The notes under the pieces are model-generated. The model was given only the letters and a program-made list of their open reading frames with translations. It searched no databases and was not told the DNA's origin. Positions 29,860-39,658 of a stretch of 64,000 nucleotides of DNA are shown one piece after another. The stretch lies in assembly GCF_000006445.2 (NCBI RefSeq), contig NC_006047.2, positions 310,001 through 374,000 on the forward strand. The letters run 5' to 3'. The number at the start of each line of letters is the position of its first letter. Positions within the stretch are counted from its first letter, which is position 1. Source of the stretch: Debaryomyces hansenii CBS767. Lineage: Eukaryota > Ascomycota > Pichiomycetes > Serinales > Debaryomycetaceae. Position numbers and translations under genes: made by a program.

Positions 29860-30322
29860 TATCCAATTGCCAACGGTTTTATAGATTTGGGATCTCAGTT
29901 AATAAATAAGCCTAGTGAATCAATCTCTGAAAATCTATATATGCTGGATATCTCTTGTGATTTCTTCACCAAAGATCGACGCGTGCACGTGCATATAGAG
30001 CTAGTACTACCACTACTAAACATATTCACCATTATCCATTTATTGTTATTATATAGAATCTAATATACAGATTATATGATACTAAGAGACTTCGAAATAG
30101 GTATCAGCGAACAGGGAAACGTTAGAATGGAGAAAACTAAAAAAAAGAATTCTCAAATGCCCAGTAAATTGTGAGGATTGAAGAGAATTCTCCAATTCTA
30201 ATCCAGAAGTAAAATATATATGATTGAATGCTAATCGACAATCCCAATGGTAAGAAATGCCCTTACTTTTACTAATCGTAGAACAAAACACTACTCGCCA
30301 CTAAACTGACGAATCGCTATGC
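29860..30322. other. Intergenic region STT4 promoter / TIF6 3' end
   Basis: 463 bases upstream of STT4. It includes a CACGTG core in GCGTGCACGTGCAT (29980-29993), a possible bHLH (Cbf1/Pho4-type) site. One 69-codon ORF at 30082-30291 on the minus strand has no recognisable content. Confidence 0.4.
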
Positions 30323-31060
30323 TTATGAGTAAGTTTCGATCAAAGTATCTCTCAAGTTACCAGATATAGAGTCTGGTTGAGCATCTTGCAATCTAAATAT
30401 AGATTCAACAACAGATAATTCTGGAGCAGTGGTATCTAAACCGGTGACAGCTAACCAATCATTAACAACCATTCCAGCACCAACAACGGCAGAACCTCTG
30501 TTAACAGTACCTGCAACTAATGGAACTTGTAATAATGATGACAATTCTTCTTGATCTTGGATAGATGTTTGTGGATGCACTAAACCCCCTTGGTTGGACA
30601 AGGAACAGTACGAACCAACTAAAACATTACCTGCAATAGTTTGACGGAAAACTTCAACACCTAATACATCAGCAATTAATTCTTCAGTTTCTCTTTCAAT
30701 ATCTGGGTGAACTAATGCAACGTAATCATTACAACAGATAACATTACCTAAAGCTGATAATCTTTCTTCAACTCTTTGAATTTTGACAGTATCCGGTAAG
30801 GAGTTTCTTAAATGCATTAATTCTTGATCGGTTGTTTGAGTTGGAACCAACAAACCACGTCTGTTACCAGCAGTCATTCTACCGACTATACGGGTACCAG
30901 CAATAGTTGTGTGAACAATTGGGATAACATCACCTAATTCGGCTTCAAAAGCAGAATAAAAGTTTTCTGATCCACCAACGGCGACAAGACAGTACGAGTT
31001 GGTTAACTTGGAAAAGACACCAACTTCGTTAGAATTTTCAAATTGTGTTCTACTAGCCAT
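30323..31060 (-). CDS. TIF6: Eukaryotic translation initiation factor 6 (60S anti-association factor)
   Basis: 245 aa, the invariant eIF6 length. It binds pre-60S subunits, prevents premature joining to 40S and is released by Efl1/Sdo1. The N-terminus [21 protein letters not shown] and the five-fold pseudo-repeats of the pentein fold are visible, for example [42 protein letters not shown] and [17 protein letters not shown]. It is the most conserved kind of gene in the window. It lies in a minus-strand run with STT4 and HSP104; no operon-like link is implied. Confidence 0.98.
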   Translation of the reverse strand: MASRTQFENSNEVGVFSKLTNSYCLVAVGGSENFYSAFEAELGDVIPIVHTTIAGTRIVGRMTAGNRRGLLVPTQTTDQELMHLRNSLPDTVKIQRVEERLSALGNVICCNDYVALVHPDIERETEELIADVLGVEVFRQTIAGNVLVGSYCSLSNQGGLVHPQTSIQDQEELSSLLQVPLVAGTVNRGSAVVGAGMVVNDWLAVTGLDTTAPELSVVESIFRLQDAQPDSISGNLRDTLIETYS

Positions 31061-31418
31061 AATTACTAATTAAAAAGAATGATTAAGAAGAAATATATTA
31101 AGTCTATAAGGGTATGATATATTTGATGATGTGAGATGAGTGAAATTTTTTTTTGCCATAAACCACGTGACCAGGAACTCAAAATATTTTCCCTAATAGG
31201 TTAGTTGCAATCATAATGACTAATATATAATCCTGGTGTATTTTGTCTAGTTATCATACAGCCTATCAAATACCGACTAATCAAAAGATCATAGGCATGT
31301 ACTGAAGTGTAGCTACAAAATTTGTTCAATTTAAAAATTTTGATATCATTATTTATTAAATATACTTTGGAAATACAACTATATACACAAGAATTAAAAA
31401 AAAAATTCAATGTCAGAC
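31061..31418. other. Intergenic region TIF6 promoter / HSP104 3' end
   Basis: 358 AT-rich bases. Poly-A/T tracts (for example an eight-T run near 31147) lie close to the TIF6 start, as is common for nucleosome-free yeast promoters. No gene was seen. Confidence 0.4.
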
Positions 31419-34121
31419 TTAGTCAAGAGGAGTTGAGTCTAAGTAATCATCTTCATCTTCACTATCTTTCCAGTCGTCGACTTGGACATCTGCCATATCT
31501 TCATCTTCTGCCTCATGGTTTGGTAAGACTTCCAAGCCTTTAGGACCTAAAGTAACTCTAGCTACTTCCTTGTCCTTGATTTGACCCTTTAATAATAAGA
31601 CAGCCAAACGGTTCAAAATTTCACTTTGGATAAGACGGTTAAGTGGTCTTGCACCAAGATCGGGAGAATAACCTTTGTTGCACAAGTATTCCAATGCAGC
31701 ATCATCGACCTCCAAAGCTAAAGCTTTACCATTGGCCGCAAATCTCTCTTGTATTTCTTTCAATCTGATCTTGACAATCTTAGAAATAGCCTTCTTCGAC
31801 AATCTATTGAAAATGACTGTGCTTGAAATACGATTCAAGAATTCAGGCCTGAAATTAGCCCTAACAGCATCCATGACTAATCCTTTTGTAGTGTCGTCAA
31901 TCGTAGGGCCCTTTGAGGCATTGATATACTCTGCACCAATGTTCGATGTCATAATTATGATTGAATTGGAGCAATTGACTAACTTACCTTGGGAAGAAGT
32001 GACTCTACCATCGTCCAAAATTTGTAACAAAATTGTTAAGACTTCGGGAGCAGCTTTCTCGACCTCGTCAAATAAAATCACCGAGTAAGGACGACGTAAT
32101 AAGGCTTCGGTTAAAATACCACCCTCTTCGTATCCAACATACCCTGGAGCTGCACCTAACAACTTAGATGCAGACCATTTATCGCCTAATTCGGAACAGT
32201 CAATTCTTATCATAGCTCTTTCATCTGCAAATAAGAATCCAGCAACCTTCTTAGCCAATTCAGTTTTACCTGAACCAGATAAACCTAAGAACAAGAAAGA
32301 AGCTGGTTGATTTGGGTTCGCTAATCCCGAACGGTTTAATCTGATAGCATTGGAGACAGCCTTAACAGCCTTACTTTGACCGACAACCTCTGAAGACAAT
32401 TCCCTTTCCATATTGATCAACTTAGTGTTCTCAGCTTGAGACAATTTTGTTACTGGAATACCTGTTAATCTTGCGGCAGTTTCAGCAACCTGTTCACTAC
32501 TGACAGCATTCTTTAACATTGATTCTGAACCTAAGGACTGTTCTTCTTCTGCTACCTTTACTTCCAACTCTTCAATTTGTTTAGCAACATCTGGAATAGC
32601 GAAGTATCTCAAATCAGCAGCGGTTGCAGTATCATGTCTTCTTTCAGCGTCCAGTGCCTTGATTTCTAGTTCATCTAACTTACGTTTTGCTGCAATTAAT
32701 TCTTCATGGCCCGCACGTTCTTGGTTGAATCTTTCTCTTAATGGACCTAATTGTTCTTCTAATTCAGCCTTCTTTCTTTTAGCAACTTCAAGACGGTCTT
32801 TGGAATCTGCATCAGCTTCAACATCTCTTTCTAATGCATTAATTTCAACTTCAATTAAATGCAACTGTCTTTCCAAAGTATCTAATTCTTCTGGCTTAGA
32901 ATCTCTTGCAACGGCAACCGTAGCTGCAGTTTCATCTATAAGATCAACAGCTGAATCAGGCAAACTTCTGTAAGTTAAATACCTCGAAGCTAATTGAGCA
33001 GCAGTAACTAAAGCACTATCCAAAATACGAACACCGTGATGGATTTCATATCTTGGTTGTAAACCTCTCAATATAGCGACAGTTTCTGGAACAGTGCTAG
33101 CAGGAACATCAATTTTTTGGAACCTTCTTTCGAAAGCACCATCCTTTGCGATAAACTTACGGTATTCAGTGAATGTGGTTGCACCGATACAATGAAGAGA
33201 ACCTCTAGCCAACATTGGCTTTAATAAATTAGCTGCATCGGATTTACCATCACCCATTAACATATGAATTTCGTCTATGAAAAGAATAATCATTTCATTT
33301 GATTTTTCAATATCATTCAAGACACCCTTAATTCTTTCTTCAAATTCACCTTTGTACTTTGCACCTGCGGTCAAAGCACCCAAATCCAATGCAAATAAAC
33401 GAGAATTGGCTAAAATATTTGGCACATCACCATCAATGATTCTTTGAGCAACCCCTTCAACAATAGATGTCTTACCAACACCAGGTTCACCAATCAAAAC
33501 AGAGTTTGATTTGGTTCTTCTGGCCAAGACCCTAATGACCCTTCTTATTTCTTCTTCTCTTCCTATCACGGGGTCAATTTTACCTTCTCTGGCCTTCTCT
33601 GTGAAGTCTTCACAGTACTTGTTCAAGAATTCATAAGATGACGAGGAGTCAGCTTGTCTTGAATCAATTCTCTGGCTTCCTCTCAATTCGATGGCCTGTG
33701 TCTTGATGCTATCAACGTTAATTCCACTTTCCTTGAAAATAGCTTTAATCGAACTATCATCCAACAATGCCAATAACAAGTGATCTTGTGCAACAAAATC
33801 ATCTTTCTGTTGTGATTTTATTTTTGTTGCATTGGCCAACACTTGGCCTGTAGCATAACTGGGTCTAATATCATCTGGTGCAGGAGTTTGTGATGGCAAT
33901 CTAACTAAGTGCTTATTCACATTTCTTTCAAATGTAGGCCATTCATATCTAGCCTTTTGAATCAATGTTTTAAGATATTGTGTCGAATTTTCATCATCCG
34001 TTGGTACCATTGCTGCTAAAAAGTGCAATGGAGCTAACTGAGTGTGAGCATTATCTTTAGCTAACTGAGTAGCATTTGTAATGATCCTCAATGCGTTATC
34101 CGTAAATTCTGAATTATCCAT
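31419..34121 (-). CDS. HSP104: Hsp104 disaggregase (ClpB/Hsp100)
   Basis: Cytosolic AAA+ disaggregase that, with Hsp70/Hsp40, threads proteins out of aggregates and gives thermotolerance. 900 aa (908 in S. cerevisiae). Domain order: a Clp N-domain (1-150); NBD1 with Walker A GEPGVGKT (about 211-218) and Walker B LFIDEIHML; a coiled-coil M-domain (about 410-530); and NBD2 with Walker A GLSGSGKT (about 613-620) and Walker B ILFDEVEKA. An acidic tail ends DYLDSTPLD. There is no presequence, so this is Hsp104 and not the mitochondrial Hsp78. The promoter carries heat-shock elements. Confidence 0.98.
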   Translation of the reverse strand: MDNSEFTDNALRIITNATQLAKDNAHTQLAPLHFLAAMVPTDDENSTQYLKTLIQKARYEWPTFERNVNKHLVRLPSQTPAPDDIRPSYATGQVLANATKIKSQQKDDFVAQDHLLLALLDDSSIKAIFKESGINVDSIKTQAIELRGSQRIDSRQADSSSSYEFLNKYCEDFTEKAREGKIDPVIGREEEIRRVIRVLARRTKSNSVLIGEPGVGKTSIVEGVAQRIIDGDVPNILANSRLFALDLGALTAGAKYKGEFEERIKGVLNDIEKSNEMIILFIDEIHMLMGDGKSDAANLLKPMLARGSLHCIGATTFTEYRKFIAKDGAFERRFQKIDVPASTVPETVAILRGLQPRYEIHHGVRILDSALVTAAQLASRYLTYRSLPDSAVDLIDETAATVAVARDSKPEELDTLERQLHLIEVEINALERDVEADADSKDRLEVAKRKKAELEEQLGPLRERFNQERAGHEELIAAKRKLDELEIKALDAERRHDTATAADLRYFAIPDVAKQIEELEVKVAEEEQSLGSESMLKNAVSSEQVAETAARLTGIPVTKLSQAENTKLINMERELSSEVVGQSKAVKAVSNAIRLNRSGLANPNQPASFLFLGLSGSGKTELAKKVAGFLFADERAMIRIDCSELGDKWSASKLLGAAPGYVGYEEGGILTEALLRRPYSVILFDEVEKAAPEVLTILLQILDDGRVTSSQGKLVNCSNSIIIMTSNIGAEYINASKGPTIDDTTKGLVMDAVRANFRPEFLNRISSTVIFNRLSKKAISKIVKIRLKEIQERFAANGKALALEVDDAALEYLCNKGYSPDLGARPLNRLIQSEILNRLAVLLLKGQIKDKEVARVTLGPKGLEVLPNHEAEDEDMADVQVDDWKDSEDEDDYLDSTPLD

Positions 34122-35053
34122 TATGACTTATTAATTGTTTGGTAATTTCTAAACTTTAACTAAAAACCAACTAGCTTTCTATCCATATATACCAACAGGG
34201 GTGAGGATGCCAATAGCAACTAGAACTTACTAGAAGTCTGCCGATAAATCTCGAAAATTCTAGAAGCAGTTCGCAGCATTCGATGAAAAATTACACAAAA
34301 TGAAATTAGAACAAAATCGAATAACATCCATAATGGATGAAGTCTACTAGAACATAGATCCTAGAACAAGGATCAAATGGAGTTAAAAATGATTATTCTA
34401 CATAGGTTTGGAATATTTTTGTATTCTTAAAGACTTTTCCGAGAAGTTTTATGTCTCGTATTTTGTTCGTTAGATATTTTGCAGCCATGAGCAAAGCCCA
34501 CGTACCGCAACTATAATGGGGCACAAATAAAAGGGACGACTTAGACTTATTGAGGGCTGTAAGAGAAAAACCATGGACATAAGCCGGTATGAGATACTAT
34601 ATTCCTAAGTAATAGTGAAATGATATCATGTGTCAACTGTCTATGACGCTTCAGTAACAGAATATCCGTTCGTAGTATGATAGTACAATAAGCGGAGAAT
34701 ATGGCCCTTAGACGACGAGCCGGATATGACAGGTGTAATAGGCATTTCATCGAGTGACCCTTCTCTATTATTTGGTCTCAAATCTGTCATCGAGTGGAAT
34801 GCTATCTTGTAATCTTTCAAGGGTGGTCTCGTGTATATGTCAGCATTTACATCGATAAGTGACTCCGACCCTCACACTCGGCATTATTATCTATATACTA
34901 TGGTGTGGTAGCTCCAAATGTCAATAATTAAGAATGACAAGATCTGTATCGGTTGTAGCATATGTCGCGTGCTGTAAGGTTTGAGGTTTACAAAAGTTCT
35001 AAAAGTTTAATAATATTTCAGCTATAAAGGGAAACCTATTTCAAAATGGAAGC
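34122..35053. other. HSP104 upstream intergenic region
   Basis: 932 bases between the HSP104 start and the 3' end of the small GPI-like gene. The first 150 bases are the HSP104 promoter. Beyond about 34440 I see nothing I can name; a 67-codon minus-strand ORF at 34547-34750 has no recognisable content. Confidence 0.5.
34184..34266 (-). promoter_or_regulatory. HSP104 promoter: heat-shock elements, STRE and TATA
   Basis: A perfect three-unit heat-shock element, GAAaaTTCtaGAA, lies at 34253-34265, about 130-145 bases before the ATG. A second element at 34223-34235 (GAActTACtaGAA) has one mismatch in its middle unit. AGGGG at 34197-34201 matches the Msn2/4-type stress element. TATATA at 34186-34191 is suitably placed for transcription on the minus strand. 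This fits Hsf1 plus general-stress control. Confidence 0.8.
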
Positions 35054-35575
35054 TTAGGAGTAATTGAATATAGTCAAGAGACAGAGTAATAAGGTGACAT
35101 AAATTTGAGAAGAAAGGGAGTTGGACTGACTTTTATTTGCTGAACTTTTAGTATCATCGTCATCATTACCATCAGAACCATTATCACTTGGCAAACTGGA
35201 TTTTTTACTCTCACCATCGTCATCATCATCACCATCACTGTAAGAACTGTCTTCAAGTCCAGTTTCGTCGTACTCAACTAGTTGAATATAATCAGAACCG
35301 TACATAAACATTAACGATTTCACAATGTCTTTGACCCGAAATGTGTAGGCGATATCATGAAACAAGTAGTCCATTTCTCTTATGGAGCACATGGTAGAAT
35401 TGCAAGAAAATGTAAAATATGGATATCTCTTTTCAATATATGTACTGGAAATTATCCAATCATCAACATCTAATTTATCGTAGGGCAAAACGTCCCCCGA
35501 ACAGGACAATACTAGTGACTTTTGTGATGTACTTATTAGAAGAATAAGTGGTAAAAAGTACAAACTAAACCACAT
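35054..35575 (-). CDS. Small secreted, probably GPI-anchored protein (paralogue A)
   Basis: 173 aa. A signal peptide (1-23, MWFSLYFLPLILLISTS) is followed by a compact Cys-containing domain (about 25-100) with the motif TFSCNSTMCSI. An acidic/Ser linker follows (DSSYSDGDDDDDGESKKSSLPSDNGSDGNDDDD), and a C-terminal hydrophobic segment (IYVTLLLCLLTIF) preceded by small residues (NSLSS) is a plausible GPI-attachment signal. It shares a gapless similar core with the next gene upstream, so the two form a family. I know no named member. A cell-surface location is likely; the role is unknown. Confidence 0.65.
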   Translation of the reverse strand: MWFSLYFLPLILLISTSQKSLVLSCSGDVLPYDKLDVDDWIISSTYIEKRYPYFTFSCNSTMCSIREMDYLFHDIAYTFRVKDIVKSLMFMYGSDYIQLVEYDETGLEDSSYSDGDDDDDGESKKSSLPSDNGSDGNDDDDTKSSANKSQSNSLSSQIYVTLLLCLLTIFNYS

Positions 35576-35826
35576 AATTACTATTATTGATATAATTAAT
35601 GGAGCTTAATGGAGACAAATAATTGCTCTTATATATATAGCTTATTTCAATCGAGTATATTGATAATGTAGTTTAGGATATACGAAGTAAGCCCTTGTCT
35701 AAAAATGGAGAAAGCATAAGGCTAATTACGACCATACATGTATAAAAATTACCGTACTTTAATTACGTTGTTAGTTACAAACCTTGCATTACACATATAC
35801 ACTTATTTAAAGCTTAACACAATAAC

Positions 35827-36192
35827 TCAATAACCAATCTGTTCAATCGATCCTGCTGGTCCGTACAGACCAGCTATCTTGTCCTCAATATACGAATAAT
35901 AAGGGGGACCAAAGCACAGCACTAATACTATCAAAGCATCTTCAATGGGGAATGTAAAATCTTTAGTAAAATTCAGGCAGTTTGCACCCATAATGCAACA
36001 GTCGGTTTTATTGCAAGAAAATGTTTTAAACTGAATATAATCATCCCAGTTTTTATTAGATTCTTCCCACGCTTTATCAAATTGTAGAATATACTCTGAA
36101 GTACCATTAAGAGCCATGGATCCACTAACTAGTGAGCGCATTATAGCAGTTGCAATTATTATACTTGAGAAAATGTACATAACGGCTAACAT
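35827..36192 (-). CDS. Small secreted protein (paralogue B), shortened
   Basis: 121 aa. It has a hydrophobic N-terminus (MYIFSSIIIATAIM, a signal peptide; Met5 is an alternative start). The core aligns without gaps to paralogue A: TFSCNKTDCCI versus TFSCNSTMCSI, then T-F...D...L....G..Y....E....GL at equal spacing. It stops soon after that GL (GLYGPAGSIEQIGY) and lacks the acidic linker and GPI-type tail of paralogue A. It may be secreted in soluble form, or be a decaying copy. No obvious frameshift restores a tail in the sequence just past the stop. Confidence 0.5.
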   Translation of the reverse strand: MLAVMYIFSSIIIATAIMRSLVSGSMALNGTSEYILQFDKAWEESNKNWDDYIQFKTFSCNKTDCCIMGANCLNFTKDFTFPIEDALIVLVLCFGPPYYSYIEDKIAGLYGPAGSIEQIGY

Positions 36193-37943
36193 ATTAAAGG
36201 AAAAGTGCTTTCAATATATGGGTTCAACCGAAGGAATTAGTATGACATTTATAAAGAGAAAACATTTTTTTCACTCTAGTAGCTGGGAATATGCATCTAC
36301 ACACCAAATACTACGGCACTAACATTACGCTAACATCGTCATTAACCTATTAGTAAAAAAACAAACATAAGGTCCCATAATAGCCCTGGCGAAACTGTAT
36401 TTGAATAATAATAAGAAATTTTTTGTAATGGACCATGCAGATATAAGCTTGTCAATAATAACTCCGTCAAAGTAACTGGATCTGGGTAAAGTCTCAATCT
36501 TTAGATGTAAACGCATCTATCACTTACACAACAAATGTAAATAAAAACCTAAAAAAAAGTTTAGGTTCTGAAACGATAAGGGGTATTAGGAAATATAATA
36601 TTCTCTATCAAGATCATAGTCCTTGGCCCACGTCGGGCAGATATATAGTATCGATCATATGTTAAGTTGATAGTCGGCTATAGAAGCTTAGTATCACACG
36701 ATATTATTTCCTTTTCGAATGATTGCCTACATGTCCGACGCTGTGTTATTTCCATCCTCATTCTCCATTTCTTCTTCGTTTACGCAGACTCAACGACTTC
36801 GATTAAAATAGAGACTGTATCATCCATAAGTAATTCAACCTCTACAAGATCAACTCTCAAATTACAACTTTAACCGTTAGTCTGTTACATGCAAGAATAC
36901 TGCATTAGGTGGGTTTGTTACTCACTTTGTCATTTGGTGGTACCAATCAATATGAGCGATACCTTCAGATTTCGTATTTTTCAGACAGGTTTGAAAATAC
37001 CGATCAACAGTAGATGACACATATTCAAGGGCACATATTGTATACATGTAATATTCATTGCGTTAGAGGGATATCTGCTCAAATCGATGATATTTATGAG
37101 GTTGTTAGACAAAATAAACCCGTATACCCCAAAACAAGATGTAGAAGAGAAATGACATTCAAAAAGTTAAAGATTATTGCTATCACCAGACTGTTTGCAA
37201 AATAATGCCAAGACTTAAAATAATCTTACCAGATAATCCATAAAGAGCATTGGAATATGTTGAATAGTGCAGTTTTTAATTTAAAGCCGTATGTCAAATC
37301 GAGATTTTTGCAGATTTACGATCGGAGTACATTCATAACTTACGAAAATTAGCACAAGTTTAGACAATTACCTCTAAGCTGTATAAGACGAATAATTGTA
37401 TGACCATTCTTCCCAAAGGAATTATTGTCATAATCACTGCATCTAGCATTGTTATTAGCATCAACACTATCAACACCATCAACACCATCAACACCATCAA
37501 CACAATGTATGGTATGAATAATTGTGTACTACCAAGTTTAGATAGGCTGAACAGATGCATTACATTGCATGACATATAAGTACATTAATGACTTCTTAAT
37601 GTTGTCCCTAATACTAATGTACTTTAGAGATGGTTTATATTTGCATTACTACAAACCAGTTAAATGCTAAATTGATCAGTCTTGAAGAATTTCTTTAGAT
37701 CATACAAAATTTTCCAAATCGTCTCGTAAGATACAAATTGTATTGTTCGATTACGAAGAGCTTGCCCTACTTCGATTAAACAAGGTGAAAGTTGGTTATT
37801 TACTTCACCATACTACAATGTCCAATTAGTTCATTAGATAAATATATCATAAACTGGGCAGTACTTATCAAATAAATTGTACTACAAAACATTTGATAGT
37901 AAACGTAGATTGCAAAACAATAATAAATGCGTGCATGAAAATC
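36193..37943. other. Gene-poor 1.75-kb region
   Basis: The longest stretch without a supported gene. It holds a small hairpin-like inverted repeat at 36546-36567 (AACCTAAA...TTTAGGTT), a 9-bp minisatellite at 37459-37503 and short ORFs of 60-71 codons with no recognisable content, such as one starting with ATG at 37014. It lies between the small secreted pair and a tRNA gene. I could not identify LTR ends or target-site duplications. Confidence 0.6.
37459..37503. repeat. 9-bp minisatellite, five units
   Basis: Five head-to-tail copies of CATCAACAC; the second copy begins with T instead of C and the others are identical. No supported gene spans it. Confidence 0.95.
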
Positions 37944-38016
37944 GCCTTTATGGCCAAGTTGGTAAGGCACCTCACTAGTAATGAGGAGATCGTCAGTTCG
38001 AATCTGGCTGAAGGCA
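37944..38016 (+). tRNA. tRNA-Thr (anticodon AGT)
   Basis: 73 bases fold as a standard cloverleaf: acceptor GCCTTTA paired with TGAAGGC, D-arm GCCAAGTTGGTAAGGC, anticodon stem CCTCA/TGAGG around the loop CTAGTAA (AGT at 34-36), and T-arm GTCAG/CTGGC around TTCGAAT. The discriminator base is A; CCA is not encoded. A and B boxes are intact and there is no intron. The AGT anticodon (inosine-modified) decodes ACT/ACC/ACA. Confidence 0.96.
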
Positions 38017-38017
38017 G

Positions 38018-38025
38018 TTTTTTTT
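38018..38025 (+). terminator. RNA polymerase III T-tract
   Basis: A run of eight T residues starts two bases after the discriminator base of the tRNA-Thr gene, a normal Pol III stop. Confidence 0.85.
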
Positions 38026-38096
38026 CCTTAGCCTAGACTTGATATACAAAGAATATGATATCTATTTAAGATACATTTCATATTTACGTTAACTAT

Positions 38097-39488
38097 TTAG
38101 TTCCAGTAACCCTGTTGATACTGCTGTTGATACTGTTGTTGTTGGTGTGGTTGTTGCTGTTGTTGTTGCGGCGCAAAATTCAGAAAACCTGTTGGCTGCT
38201 GTGCAAAGCCAGTCTGTTGGGGTTGGAATCCTGAGAATCCAGTCTGTTGTGGTTGTTGTTGGAAACCAAAGCCCGTCTGTTGAGGTTGTTGAGGTTGTTG
38301 TTGGAAACCAAAACCAGTCTGTTGTTGTGGCTGTTGCTGAGAACCAAAACCTGTCTGCTGCGGTTGCTGCGAATTTGGCACTGCGGAGTTAGAGTTATTT
38401 TGGTTTGGCTGGCTGTACAATGATAATATTGCCTGTTTATTAGTCTGCTGCGCAACTAATTGCGGATTTTGTTGCTGATACAACATCTGTTGGTGTTGTT
38501 GGTTAGTTGGATCTAAGTATTGCTGACCGTTCGAATCTATATACGATATCTGTCCCGTAACAGGATCCGTATACTGGTAGATCTGTGCTTGAGTTACTGA
38601 CGCACCGGTCGCTGAGGTTGGAACACTTGGCATTGTAGCGCCGGTATTTGTATTCGAACTGGCGTTCGAGTTGGACCACCAATCATTGCTTGGTTGTGTT
38701 TGCAGTTGCTGCTGACCAAGTACAGAATTCATAGGATTGTTTTCCAGAAGTGAAGTTGATCTGGCCGGTCTCGTGGGCAACGCCGGTGGAAGCTCTTCCT
38801 GTGCTGGGTTCACTTTTGCATCGTTGTCCAAAATGTCCAACGCAAACTCTATACTTCCATTACTTAACAATAATGCTTCTAGAATAGAGTCCCTGTTCGA
38901 ATACCCATATCTTAATATTGTGTTCTCCTGCTTTGAATATTGAGTCGATTCAAACGTGGTTAACTTCCTATGACTCAAAGGTGGAATAGGATCCGAAGCC
39001 TTTGGTCTCATTGAATTCAGCCTCGATCTCAGCCTGTTTCCACTCACAGGGGTAGAAACACCATCACCCGAATATCTGCTATTTTTATCGTCGTATTCAA
39101 CCGCAGCAAAGTTATCATCTCGGAACCTCCCCATTATGTACTTATCCTTAAGAAATTCTTCAATAGGCCCATCGTCGTCATCATCGTGAGGAAATGGAAA
39201 CCTTTTAGGGTTCCATTTCTTCTTAGCCTTCTTATTTCCAATCCTTTTCAAGCAGTCTACTTGCTCGGATGTCCATTGATCTAATGTCAACGACTTAACC
39301 TTTGAAACGTCCTTTGGTAAAACCTTTCTATGAAGTGAAGCACATCTTCCACACAAGAGAACACCTAAGTTCCATGAAGCCCATGTCGGATATGCAGACC
39401 CACATTCACCGCATTTATTTTCGTTACCCCTACTATTTACTATATCAATCAATTGCTTCTCGATGTTCTTCTGGAACCTCTTAGACAT
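38097..39488 (-). CDS. GTS1: ArfGAP/UBA/Q-rich protein, Gts1-like
   Basis: 463 aa with the Gts1 layout. An ArfGAP zinc finger lies at about 18-125 (CGECGSAYPTWASWNLGVLLCGRCASLHR, a CX2CX16CX2C pattern). A UBA domain lies at about 185-220 (ENTILRYGYSNRDSILEALLLSNGSIEFALDIL). The C-terminal half is rich in Gln, Pro and Asn and has six TGF-containing repeats (PQQTGFGF, QQTGFSGF, PTGFLNF). In S. cerevisiae Gts1 affects heat tolerance, metabolic oscillation and actin-patch or endocytic functions. The ArfGAP catalytic arginine expected after the fourth Cys is present (CASLHR). The Q-rich region is likely disordered and length-variable. Confidence 0.88.
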   Translation of the reverse strand: MSKRFQKNIEKQLIDIVNSRGNENKCGECGSAYPTWASWNLGVLLCGRCASLHRKVLPKDVSKVKSLTLDQWTSEQVDCLKRIGNKKAKKKWNPKRFPFPHDDDDDGPIEEFLKDKYIMGRFRDDNFAAVEYDDKNSRYSGDGVSTPVSGNRLRSRLNSMRPKASDPIPPLSHRKLTTFESTQYSKQENTILRYGYSNRDSILEALLLSNGSIEFALDILDNDAKVNPAQEELPPALPTRPARSTSLLENNPMNSVLGQQQLQTQPSNDWWSNSNASSNTNTGATMPSVPTSATGASVTQAQIYQYTDPVTGQISYIDSNGQQYLDPTNQQHQQMLYQQQNPQLVAQQTNKQAILSLYSQPNQNNSNSAVPNSQQPQQTGFGSQQQPQQQTGFGFQQQPQQPQQTGFGFQQQPQQTGFSGFQPQQTGFAQQPTGFLNFAPQQQQQQPHQQQQYQQQYQQGYWN

Positions 39489-39658
39489 TTTGTATCCTAT
39501 ATCTCTATTGCTTGGATATCTACAACCGAATTTACATAAATCCTTGAAATGTGAGACTTAATTTCGCTACGAGAAAATTCCACGCGTTATTCGGTACAAT
39601 CAGTCATATGACTGGATATGACGTTTATAATGCTTGTTTCTATAGATTAATGCAACTA

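Noticed and set aside
36667..36873. Open frame with a signal-like hydrophobic stretch (ISILILHFFFVYA)
   Set aside because: No ATG in the frame; only a TTG would start it. It does not align with the nearby secreted paralogues.
37360..37575. 71-codon ORF across the 9-bp minisatellite
   Set aside because: The ORF is a by-product of the repeat; its hydrophobic VLM pattern comes from the repeat unit.
37600..37900. Possible solo LTR upstream of the tRNA-Thr gene
   Set aside because: TGTTG-like and ACAA-like ends can be found, but no matching TG...CA pair with a 5-bp target duplication.
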